DNA of 64,000 nucleotides from Channa striata. Its lineage: Eukaryota > Chordata > Actinopteri > Anabantiformes > Channidae. Shown here piece by piece: positions 49,701 to 64,000 of this stretch. The translations under genes were made by a program, and so were the position numbers. The notes under the pieces are model-generated. The model searched no databases and was not told the DNA's origin. It saw only the letters and a program-made list of their open reading frames with translations. Position 1 is the first letter of the stretch; every line of letters begins with the position of its first letter. The stretch is taken from positions 4,572,001-4,636,000 of the forward strand of contig CM065184.1 of NCBI GenBank assembly GCA_033026295.1, in the 5' to 3' direction.

Positions 49701-52700
49701 AGATAATTGATTTCTAATTTATCTTATTTATCTAAAGACAACAAGTCTACAGAAAGTATCAGAGGCGTATTGTCAAGAGAGTCAAACCAGGCAAATGTTT
49801 GGCTCCTGCCAAAAACATTTGGGTAAATTGGCCCCCACGGGCACTTTTATTAGACACTTTACACATAAAATTATAATATGAAATATTTATTCACCTTCCA
49901 AATGATGATAAAAAGATTTGTTGGACCTCATGATGATTCCAGCTGCGACTGGTGGGAAGTTTGTGACTCAACTCCAAAGTCTCAGGGAGGAGATGATGAT
50001 TTTTATTTTTTTTTTAGATATCGATCTGTGATTTAGTCACATTGTCCAGGCCTATCAATGTGATTTGCTGTTTTTTGCTTTTCTTTCTCTGAAGTGGCCT
50101 ATTCTGCTCTTTTGTTTGTTTTCTCTCCCTTTCAGTTAGGGAGGCCTGAAGGATCCAGAGAAATGGGATAAAACAGAGCCCTGCGCAGGAGAGGAGAAAG
50201 CTAGAGATGAAGCTTTTAGCGATGTTTTTGCGTGACAGAGGTTCATATAAAAAGATTTCACTCCATAATTTGCTTGGCTTGGGCAAGCTCCAGAAACTGC
50301 GAGGAATTTTATTCTGTTGCGGGAGCTGGGGGGATGGTGATCTACGGAAGCCTGCTCCAGTAAAACACCCGACACAATGGTTCACATTTTTCTCCTTCAT
50401 AATAAATGCACCATGAATTGTCTCGCTTTCCAGTTAAAGGGGAGATTTCATCTGATGTGAAGCAGTGTGACTGGAATGCTGCAGTGAGTCGTACAGTATG
50501 CGCACTTCTCTGAGCAGATCTGAGACAATCATGACGCCTGTACCTCTCACTCCTTCACTGGACCCACTTCTCCGGTACTACATAAGTCTGGACTCCAAAG
50601 CTAAACAAACCTCATGAAAGAATGGGTGAGTCAGGAGTCTGCCTGTCTCTGCTGCTTTACCTAATTGTATTTCCAGCACCATATAGTGTGCTGTTCATTC
50701 CCACTTCTTTCTGCCGATGACAGCCAGGGCACAAAGTTCCATAAGCATAATAAATCACGTTTGATAAAAGTGACTTATCTCGCACCGTTTATCTTTTTTT
50801 TTCATCAATTGTCAAGGCGTTCTGCACAGGCTGCCAAATGCAAACGGCTTTCTGAGTGCAGCTCAAACATCATCATCATTATCATAACAGTACAATACAG
50901 TCATCAACAAGCGAGATCGCACTGATGGATTTGTTTGAGAAATGTATGCAGCACGATATTTCAGCTTTTTCTGCGCTGTACTCTGCTTCTCAGCGTGTGA
51001 GGCCACTCTGCTACACTCCCATGGGAATGATCTTCGGCGCTGAAGGTCCAGAGCGAAGGAATTTCACCGAAGTACTAGCGGTTTATTTTTGCAGCCCTGT
51101 GTGGCGTGTCTCAGCCTAGCCCAACCAGCCTGGCTCTGTGCAGCACACGGAGCAGTTCAGGAAGGGCCCGTCACTCCAGATGGTAGTTCAGTCTCTGCCA
51201 GTTAGAGGGGCTGAAGGCCTGGCTGCTGGCCTAGAACCACAACCTCTGACGGGCTGAAGCCTCGGGCCCTTCTAAAGCAGTACAAAGCACCTTTTCAGGG
51301 GCCCTCTCTCCTTTTCTCCCCCTCTCTTAGTGCTCAGCCAGGGGCCAACCACCTCATGGAGCCTGGAAGAAATTGTATTTACAGCAGAAATGGGCTCAGA
51401 TTCAATGTGTGGGCTCATATTTTCCCAACTGGTACAGATGCGTAAGACCAGACAGACTTTAATCAGTTTACAGTCCAAATGTAGATAATGTTAGAATTTA
51501 GACAAGTTCAGTGTGCCGAGGAGGCAGAAACACAGCGGCAGTGTGTTATTGATCCGCATCGTATTGATCCGTGACACAGCGAGACTTGCTGCAGCGGTTT
51601 GGAATCACACAAACTCTCCCCTGGAAAATGTGAGAAATGGGCAGTTGTGTTGAACTTGGAGGGGATGGATTCTAACCTGTGAGTGAACCCGAAGCTCTCA
51701 GAGTGTCTGAGCTTTAGCCTGCAGCGCACCTCGAACTGCTTTCCCCTCTCTGTGCATGTACAAACCATCTCAACCGCAGCACTCGGCTCACACCTCTCAT
51801 TGTCTCTGCATGGAAACATAACAGTCCCCAATGTTGCAAAATTTCACTATTGGCAAGCGGCGGCAAAAAGAAAAGAATAAGAGAGGCAGAGAGAACCAAA
51901 GGGCTTTGAGGTAAGTGATTAAGTCAGGAGCTATAGTTATCCAGTCTTGCCTGGGCAGGACAGAGCAAGCTCTTGTTGTTTCTGAGCAGACAGGCAAGTA
52001 TAGAGGCCCGTCACTCACTGCACATTTTTATTTAATGACCTGCTTACTGTAGAGAATGAGAAAGCGGGAGAGAAGTTTTCCTTTACCTGCCCTCAAACTT
52101 TCAGCAGCACACAATCAGTCAAGCCATTCAAGTCAGAAAGAAGCGAGGGGAGACTGGTGGGGGGTGGCTGACCAGGGAAAAGGGGGAAATGACAAGAAAA
52201 GAAGTCTGGAGACTTGAACACAGGCCGAAAACGAACCAACAAAATGTTGAAAGCACATTTGAAATTGACAAATTGAGAGAGGGGTGAGTGGGGGGGGGGT
52301 GTAGGGAAATGAGCTGTGTTGGCATTCAGAGGAACAGTGGACTTCTTGTTAGCTGGAAAGAATGATGCAGGTGAAAAGGAGAGGAGGGTCTTATGGTGAT
52401 TAATTTCCCATGCAATTTATTTCCCTTGTCTGTCACCGTGGCATTATCATGGTGATCATTCGTCATTTCGATTGTGAAAACAGCACACCTGACAAAGGTA
52501 GGTGCCAACATTTGCAGCTGAGTATGCAAAAACGTTCTCTTGAACTCTGATGGGAATTTTTTTTTTGCTCTGTTTGTATAATGTTGTTTAGACCTGGGAA
52601 CGTTGGGAGAACATTGCATTATGGTATGCAACCAGGAAATATATTCATCTTGTTCCTAACGACAAAAAGTAAAATATTTAAAGTGCAACGGCTTCTGGGG

Positions 52701-52831
52701 AGGCAGGGTTGTGGCTCTGAATCATGTCTTTGACAATTAACTCTTCTACTTTTACTTTTGGACAGTGAACCAGTTCTACACTCACTTCTTCCAATTCCCG
52801 CTTGTCCTCCCTCTCCCCCACTGTATGTGTT

Positions 52832-52853
52832 TGTGTGTGTGTGTGTGTGTGTG
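52832..52853. repeat. TG microsatellite
   Basis: Eleven TG units lie in intergenic DNA. Confidence 0.9.
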
Positions 52854-54714
52854 GCTTCTGGGAGCCATAGCTCTGACAAACTGCTCTTCTGCACAATTTC
52901 AATTAAACATCATTTATGGGCACTTTTTTTTTACAAGCACTTTTTATTGGCCTGGGCCTGTGTTCGCTCATGACAGTAACAGCACTGGAGTTTTTACCTC
53001 TCCTAGTTGTCCACTGGCACATATCTCCATCAAGTGTGTCTGACACAGAGGCAACAGACTCTTTATTGTTTACTACATTTCTGATCTCCTGTCAGAAAAA
53101 CCATGTGCTTTACGTTTTTGTGAGGGGAAAACTGCAGTTTTACGGTAACAGACCTGAAATACAGTATGTATTTCGGGGCCTATTGTGATAATAGAGAACA
53201 TTGAATTGGATTAAAGACAAAGTGGTAGCCCACGTTTTGTCCCAGATCAATATTAGAAATCAGAAGATATTGTTCATTCGTTTTTAACACTCTATAATAA
53301 TCTGCAGGTGTGCTCTTTTATGCAGAATTTTTCATAAAACTTCTGCCTTAGTCACAAGCTTGGCCATAAGCCCAAATAAATCTTTACTTGAGGCATTTTG
53401 TTTGTGCGCAGATTAAAGAATCTAGCCTTTGGAAAAGCCATGTTTGACACTTTGGCAGAACATTATTAGCATGTGTCAAGGTTTATGACTTACAAGTCGG
53501 CAATGACATCATCACTGCAGGACAAGACACGGGGGAATGAAGCTGACCCATGGGCCGAGTGTTGTGATTGGCATCACTGGGCAGGGAACATTATGACTGA
53601 GCTCATTTACAAAACCCACCCAGAGCTGTAAAACATGCCACATTATCCCAGTGTAACAAACCCCACCAAAGTAGACGGCAACATCATTTTGCAATGTGAA
53701 ATTGCAGTACGTGTGCACAGATCCCCACTAGCTCTGTGCTGGTGTGTGCAATATTTTACCCACTTCAGTCTGACTAAACACTGTTAACTGGGGCACATCA
53801 TTCCCCTGTCTCCTGCTTAGTCAACAAACAAAAGCAGTTTAAAGTCTGCTCAAAGATGTTGTTGAGTTCTGGCAATTCTATCCCATTATCTTCCTCTAAA
53901 TTATTTATTTTTAGCTCGTCTTTTTCCACTGGTTGCACTCCAAGAACTGTTACATCATACCTTAGACACAGCGAAGTCAGCATATAAACTAACTGAAAGT
54001 GGAATCGGTGAATTACAATTGCTCAGACACAATTGGGCCATTATTAAATGTTTAGAAGATCCCACAGGGAAACAAACCACACGCGTCCGTGCTCGCACGT
54101 GCACGACAGCACCGCACACAAACACACACTCGACTTGTTTATTCTTCCACGGAGAACCAGACATGGTGCCTTGCAAGCCCTTAATCAAACACGAGAAGAC
54201 CCCTCCCTCTCACCAGCACTGACCTAGCGATGAACCGTTCATTATCTGCTTCTCAGTGCAAATGGTAGGTTGAGGAGCAGAGCCGCGACAGAAACATTCT
54301 CTGACCCAGCGGTCAATGGCGACGAGTTTAGTGAGACATCTGCTTCTAATGCAGGAAATAAAATAATAACTGTGACATGGGGGCGGGGAGTCTGGTGATG
54401 GGTGAGAGAGTTTTAATTGGGGTTAAGTCATGGGTACGACGGTCACTTGGCAGTTTTGTTAAACTTTAAGAAACCCTCTAACTACACTCACCAGCCTCCC
54501 ACCCCCCCTCCTGACGGGGTCTTATCTCCAGTGGATGTGGGCTCCTTTGGCTTCACACAAAGCTGCATGTTGACATTCCAGAGGACCGAGCCTTGTGCAA
54601 ACACACCAGGCCCCACCAGATTAGTTTGGGTGAAGGAGGACAGGCCTAGGACGAAGGACACAGAGAAAGACTAGGCAGGACTGAAGGAGCTGAATGAAAA
54701 TCAGTTATGGCCCG

Positions 54715-54840
54715 AAATGTCAGGTCACCCTGAGCAACTCGTTGCTCTGTCACACGGCCAGATGGCCTCAGGTTTGACCCTCTGGCAAATGACGTGTCCT
54801 GTCAAACTTTCCTTGAGCAAAGCATGCACACAAACACACT
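54715..54840 (+). mobile_element. Possible tRNA-derived SINE fragment
   Basis: The segment CTCAGGTTTGACCCTCTGG resembles a B box (GGTTTGACCC compared with GGTTCGAATCC). About 30 nt later TTTCCTTGAGCAAAGCATG resembles the common fish SINE phrase TCCTTGAGCAAGACAC. The fragment is decayed, and no tail or target-site duplication is evident. Confidence 0.35.
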
Positions 54841-55463
54841 CAAATAAAATAATCTTCAATCCTCAAGCTACTGCCCCATCTCCCTAAAGTTATTCAAAGC
54901 TAATATTTGAGGGTCACTGGGTTAATCTCCGGGGTATTAGGTAACCATGGAGTAAAAAAGCCTCCAAATGAAAAACTCATTCAGGGCTTTCACTGAGCAG
55001 GGTGGGTCATGTCTAAAAAAAGTCTAAGCAAATCTGAGTGAGCACTTGTCAGAAATTAAACCTTGAATATTATCCATCTCTATCTATCATCATCTTTACA
55101 GGTATATCTATATGTTCCTTATTCTGTAACACATATCATTTTATTACTGATGTGAGATGAAATGAGAGTCTGTTTTGTTTTGCTGAATAAAAACTGAAAA
55201 ATTAAAGATTTTAGTTTGTTTAAATTTGCCAAACATGATAATTACTTCATTACATAAGTTACTGGTAAACCATTTGCTTATTTACTCGTGCAACATTTCC
55301 AAAAATTAAACAGAACTGATGAATTTATCCCTCGAAAGGCCAAGCTGAGATCCACTGTGTTACAAGTCTCCAATAAATGCCATGACAGCTCGGAGGGCGT
55401 TTTGTCAACATGGAACAACCTCACAGTGTCTCTTGTCTCCCTGGAGTTTACCCCACCTCATTC

Positions 55464-55465
<2 letters not shown>

Positions 55466-55497
<32 letters not shown>
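55466..55497. repeat. TG microsatellite
   Basis: Sixteen uninterrupted TG units lie in intergenic DNA. Confidence 0.95.
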
Positions 55498-55500
<3 letters not shown>

Positions 55501-56426
55501 ACCATCAGCTTGCAGCACAAAAGGCAGCCCTTCTGATAAAAGTGCGCAATAGCTAGTGTGGATATCCGGCTGCCTTTCTCTTCACTCCCCTTTAATGAGG
55601 GTGTATAGTGCTGTGGTTTATCCTGCCACTTTTTCTTTCCAATCCCCCTCCGATCCCGTAGGGCTGTAGCTGCTTTCTTCCCCCCTCATTCTATAGAAAA
55701 AGACGAATGTTTTCTGACTGACTTTTCCCTCCAAGCCATTTTCAGGTTCCGGAGGCATGACGGAACACGTCTATTGCAGGAAGACTGAGGGTTGTGTCTT
55801 TATTCAGAACAAGTCGAAGCTTGGTAATAGTGGGGATCAAGGTTTATCTTAAAGCATTCCCTCTTTTTTTTATTTTTTGTTTAATATATCCATTTTGGCA
55901 GGAACACAAGCTCTCGTGTTGTCCGTTTGTCAATTATTCCATAGTATGCACTAATCTTTACTCGGGTTTTAGCCAGACTTGCTCTAGGGATGGCAATGTC
56001 AGTGAGTCTGTTAGTTGATCCACCACTTTGTTCCACACTAAGGACTACTCAAGGGATCACATGCAGTTGGCAAACATGTCTGACCCAGGAGGAGTTTTAC
56101 TTTGGTTTATTAACATATCTCTTTATGACAAATTCAATTCTAATAAGCTTCAGCTTTCTCTTGAATACGTATAAGCAATGGTAACTGAAAGGCTGAAAAT
56201 TGGCCATGTTAGAAATTCTGACTTTAACATTGAATCTAGCAGGGCAGCTTCACCAAGCTTAATCACATGAACCTGTGATGTTTACAATCAACACTATAGA
56301 ATGGGAGTTATTTCTATGCAGCGCCCGCTTCAGAAGCTCGACGTTGTCATCGTTAAACCGTGTTGCCACGTGTGATAACCCCCGAACCACGGCTGCCACT
56401 ATGACTCACGTTCACTAATAGATCGT

Positions 56427-56575
56427 CTTTGATTCACTTACATTAAATTAGATTAATCAGCTGCTCTCTGTTCAATTAAATCCTTTCTGATAAGACAAAA
56501 AGGGAAATCAATCACCTAATCATGGCATCTATTAGTCTGCCCGGTGGCAAACAAAGATTCTTTGTCTAATCAAAG
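56427..56575. promoter_or_regulatory. TCF/LEF-motif cluster about 2 kb downstream of the fgfr2 stop codon
   Basis: Three exact WWCAAAG cores occur: ATCAAAG on the minus strand at 56427-56433, AACAAAG at 56550-56556 and ATCAAAG at 56569-56575. A fourth near match, GACAAAG, is on the minus strand at 56560-56566. The last three sit within 26 nt and form overlapping inverted pairs (CAAAGATTCTTTG at 56552-56564). A GATAAG element (56489-56494) and ATTAATC (56452-56458) lie between. The layout suits a Wnt-responsive enhancer, but binding is inferred. Confidence 0.35.
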
Positions 56576-57106
56576 TCAGACAGATCAGGACACAGAGCCG
56601 CACTCTCACGACAATGATGAGCTCCCTGTTCATTAACAAAATTGCTTTGACCATTGGCATAATTTCAGTAACTCGATCACGGTTACTGTGTGCTGAGCTT
56701 AGCACTTTTGGATGAAAACTTGGCAAATAAGGACAAATGGAGTAGTTTTTATGTGAAATTGATACTTCTATTACAATAAACTAAAACAAGCTTAACTCGC
56801 TAATTAAATCCCTGCAGATTAGTCCAGTGGCTCTAAAATAATTGCAGTTGCACTGGAAAATCTTGTCCTCGCATAATACACAAAGAAAGCACTGAGCAGT
56901 TAGTAATGAGAGCTAAATCATCTCCGCCCATATCAGATACTGAGAAGTTTTGCTGAAGGGGACTGTGCGGTTTAACGATAACACATGCTCCTTTACAAAT
57001 TCAACAGAATCAACGAGTTCTCTCTGTTTCCACTCAAAAGTGCACAGACATTCAAAATCCGAAATCTGAATCAGAGAATGAGACAAGAATATATATTTTT
57101 CCATCA

Positions 57107-57112
57107 TTTATT
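57107..57112 (-). terminator. fgfr2: Candidate distal fgfr2 polyadenylation signal (AATAAA)
   Basis: AATAAA lies on the minus strand about 1.53 kb after the stop codon and is followed by U-rich sequence. Confidence 0.35.
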
Positions 57113-57230
57113 TCGCAAATGTGACATGAACACTTGCAAAAGAACATCTTAAAGTTGGTCCAGTAGAAAAAAAAACACTTTGTTTCGAACACTTTGTTTT
57201 GAGCTTTTAATTCTGTCAGAGGAGTCTATA

Positions 57231-57236
57231 TTTATT
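57231..57236 (-). terminator. fgfr2: Candidate proximal fgfr2 polyadenylation signal (AATAAA)
   Basis: This is the first AATAAA met on the minus strand after the fgfr2 stop, about 1.4 kb downstream. ATTAAA variants occur at 57551-57546 and 57221-57216. Confidence 0.35.
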
Positions 57237-57346
57237 CTGAATGTGGGAGCATATTGCTGGTAGGTATTTCCGAAATCTTTTTTTTTCCAATCATATATAA
57301 ATATCCAGAAATCAATCGTTTCCTAATGCAAAGCTAAGAAAGAGTA

Positions 57347-57374
57347 AAATGACTGGATAGAAATGACTGGATAG
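57347..57374. repeat. 14-bp tandem duplication
   Basis: AAATGACTGGATAG is repeated exactly twice in the probable fgfr2 3' UTR. Confidence 0.9.
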
Positions 57375-57933
57375 AAATGGCATCATCTACATAAAAAGGG
57401 ATTAGCTGACTATAAAATGTACAGTTTTTAAAATTTAACTTAATATTCACATTCATATATAAAACTTACAAAACCTGGATCTTTCAAACCCACTAAAAAT
57501 ATTTTTTTCTGTTACTGCTGAAAGATCATTTTAAATTACCATAAATTTAATGGATTATTTGTGTATTATCAGCATCATTAATGTCATAAATTCTGCCATA
57601 TTGTTTTTGTTCTTTTTTCCAGACTTTTATGATTCATTTACAAAAAAAAAACATAAGTCAATAAATTAACATGCTACCTCAGTCCCTGAAAGCCAATACT
57701 CAACTGTGTTATTGAGTGAGAGTAAAACAGGTTTTTGTGTATATTAGAGCGTGTATCCATGTCTGTTTATGTGAGTGTGTGTATGAGTGAAAAGAAATAT
57801 AGGACACATAACCTGTTAGCATTTCTGCCTCAAACTCAAAAAAAATGACGGGAGGGTGGGGTTATTTTGGAGTCCATACAAAAAATAATTCATTGTAAAT
57901 ATATATTTATATATATTTATACATATTTGAATA

Positions 57934-57941
57934 TATTTACA
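57934..57941 (-). promoter_or_regulatory. fgfr2: Pumilio-type element (UGUAAAUA) in the fgfr2 3' UTR
   Basis: On the minus strand the site reads TGTAAATA, an exact match to the PUM consensus UGUANAUA, within an AU-rich stretch. It is placed to control fgfr2 mRNA stability, if the UTR assignment is right. Confidence 0.4.
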
Positions 57942-58643
57942 AATATACCCAGCACTATACATTATACTGTGTATTTTTCTCCAGAATAATTGGGAAGGTT
58001 TATCAAGACAACTGAAAAAGAAATGCATCAATATTACAAAATAAACCAGAGAGCAGTTCCTATATGTGCTCTCCTCCTATTCCTCTGTTTTGTTAGTCAG
58101 AGCTTTGTCTCTCAGTCCTTTTCCTATTTGTCATCCTCTTCTTGTCCCTTGTTTAAGTTCACATCGGTCCATACATTCCTCCAGGAGCAAACAACAATCT
58201 TGGAATGCCAGTCACTGGAATGGGGTCACCAAACAAGTAACGTCGTCGATTGCAATAAAACTCTCTGGGTACAAACATGAGAACCAAAATGAAAAGTCTG
58301 TGTGTCTAGGGAGAGGGAGAGGAGGAGGGTCCCCAGAGAACGGCAATTCATTCAGTCAGTACAAAACAGCTTCTGTAGGGTCCCTGTCCTCTCATTTAAG
58401 ACCTCATGTGAACGTGTAGTGTGTGTAAGTGTGAGTGCACGACAGTATGAGTGTGTGACAGCAGCGCTGCCACCAGCCCAGTCCCGTCTGGGTCCATTAG
58501 TCCACTGGGAGCCAGAGGGGAGATGGGGGGGCAGGAGTTTGGGAGGATTCTAGAGAGGAGAGGGTGCCTGTGCTACGTAAGTTTTGGGGGGTGTTGAGGG
58601 GTAAGACTGGCAGGTCAAACCGGGGCAGGTTTGGGGGTGGGGC

Positions 58644-58808
58644 TCATGTTTTGACATTTCCATTGATGTGCTGGTACTTGGGGAGGCAGGGCTCGTCCGG
58701 TAAGGGGTCGTGGGAAAACACAGAGTCATCACCGGAGGAGCAAGAGCTGCGTGTGTCAGGGAAACTGGGGGAATACTGCTCTGTAGGGGCGCACAGGTCC
58801 AGATACTC
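58644..58808 (-). CDS. fgfr2: Fibroblast growth factor receptor 2, last coding exon (C-terminal tail)
   Basis: This exon encodes the last 54 residues of the receptor and the stop codon (TGA at 58646-58644). It begins EYLDL, where the Tyr is the phosphorylation site that docks phospholipase C gamma (Tyr769 in human FGFR2). It continues [20 protein letters not shown] and ends with [15 protein letters not shown]. The ending HINGxVKT is specific to FGFR2; FGFR1 ends differently, so the paralogue can be assigned. The tail is rich in Ser and Pro, as in the family. The acceptor is a good pyrimidine tract with CAG (58811-58809), and the phase matches the previous exon, which ends on a complete codon. 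Full-length FGFR2 is a plasma-membrane receptor tyrosine kinase of about 820 residues. Confidence 0.95.
   Translation of the reverse strand, partial: EYLDLCAPTEQYSPSFPDTRSSCSSGDDSVFSHDPLPDEPCLPKYQHINGNVKT

Positions 58809-64000
<5,192 letters not shown>

Larger units (their letters stand above)
46401..57106. other. Intergenic DNA up to the fgfr2 3' end
   Basis: I find no supportable gene. The interval holds the longest CA microsatellite of the window (46711-46750), TG tracts at 52832-52853 and 55466-55497, a G run at 52290-52299, a possible SINE head at 54715-54840 and a TCF/LEF-motif cluster at 56427-56575. Several short open frames run through the CA tracts and are artefacts of the repeats. 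Confidence 0.5.
57107..58643 (-). other. fgfr2: Probable fgfr2 3' UTR
   Basis: The region follows the fgfr2 stop codon on the minus strand and contains no other gene. Going downstream, the first AATAAA signals on that strand are at 57236-57231 and 57112-57107, which would give a 3' UTR of about 1.4-1.5 kb, similar to mammalian FGFR2. The centre (about 57880-57960) is very AU-rich and contains a UGUAAAUA Pumilio-type element. A 14-bp tandem duplication lies at 57347-57374. The end is an estimate. Confidence 0.5.

Overview
This is a stretch of a vertebrate nuclear genome, most likely a ray-finned (teleost) fish. The evidence is spliced genes with long introns, abundant CA/TG microsatellites, decayed Tc1-like transposons and SINE tails of fish type, and an interval between WDR11 and FGFR2 that is short for a vertebrate. 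There are no operons, CRISPR arrays or bacterial genes.

Left edge (1-about 2,100): the last two coding exons of wdr11 on the + strand (342-421 and 1397-1599). The intron between them (422-1396) has the signature of a minor-spliceosome (U12) AT-AC intron: a perfect ATATCCTTT donor, a TTCCTTAAT branch site and an AC end 13 nt later. That choice restores the reading frame and the family's protein sequence. This is the most striking feature in the window.

Middle (about 2,100-57,100): about 55 kb in which I can support no protein-coding gene. It holds two decayed Tc1-like transposons (6030-6787, 17411-17640), SINE-like remnants (best at 41098-41205), other low-confidence repeat blocks, many microsatellites, four CTCF-like motifs, and several stretches dense in transcription-factor-like motifs. 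The best of these are a TCF/LEF-motif cluster at 56427-56575, a TAATTA-rich block at 46185-46400 and a MEF2/homeobox-motif block at 28430-28600. They could be enhancers of the flanking developmental genes, but that is inference.

Right edge (about 57,100-64,000): the last three coding exons of fgfr2 on the - strand (61302-61165, 60349-60244, 58808-58644) and a probable 3' UTR. Together the exons encode the C-terminal part of the tyrosine kinase domain and the tail with the PLC-gamma docking tyrosine. The remainder of fgfr2 lies beyond position 64,000.

The two genes therefore face each other tail to tail, as WDR11 and FGFR2 do in mammals. I found no undescribed protein system here. The points worth following up are the AT-AC intron and the candidate regulatory DNA between the genes.
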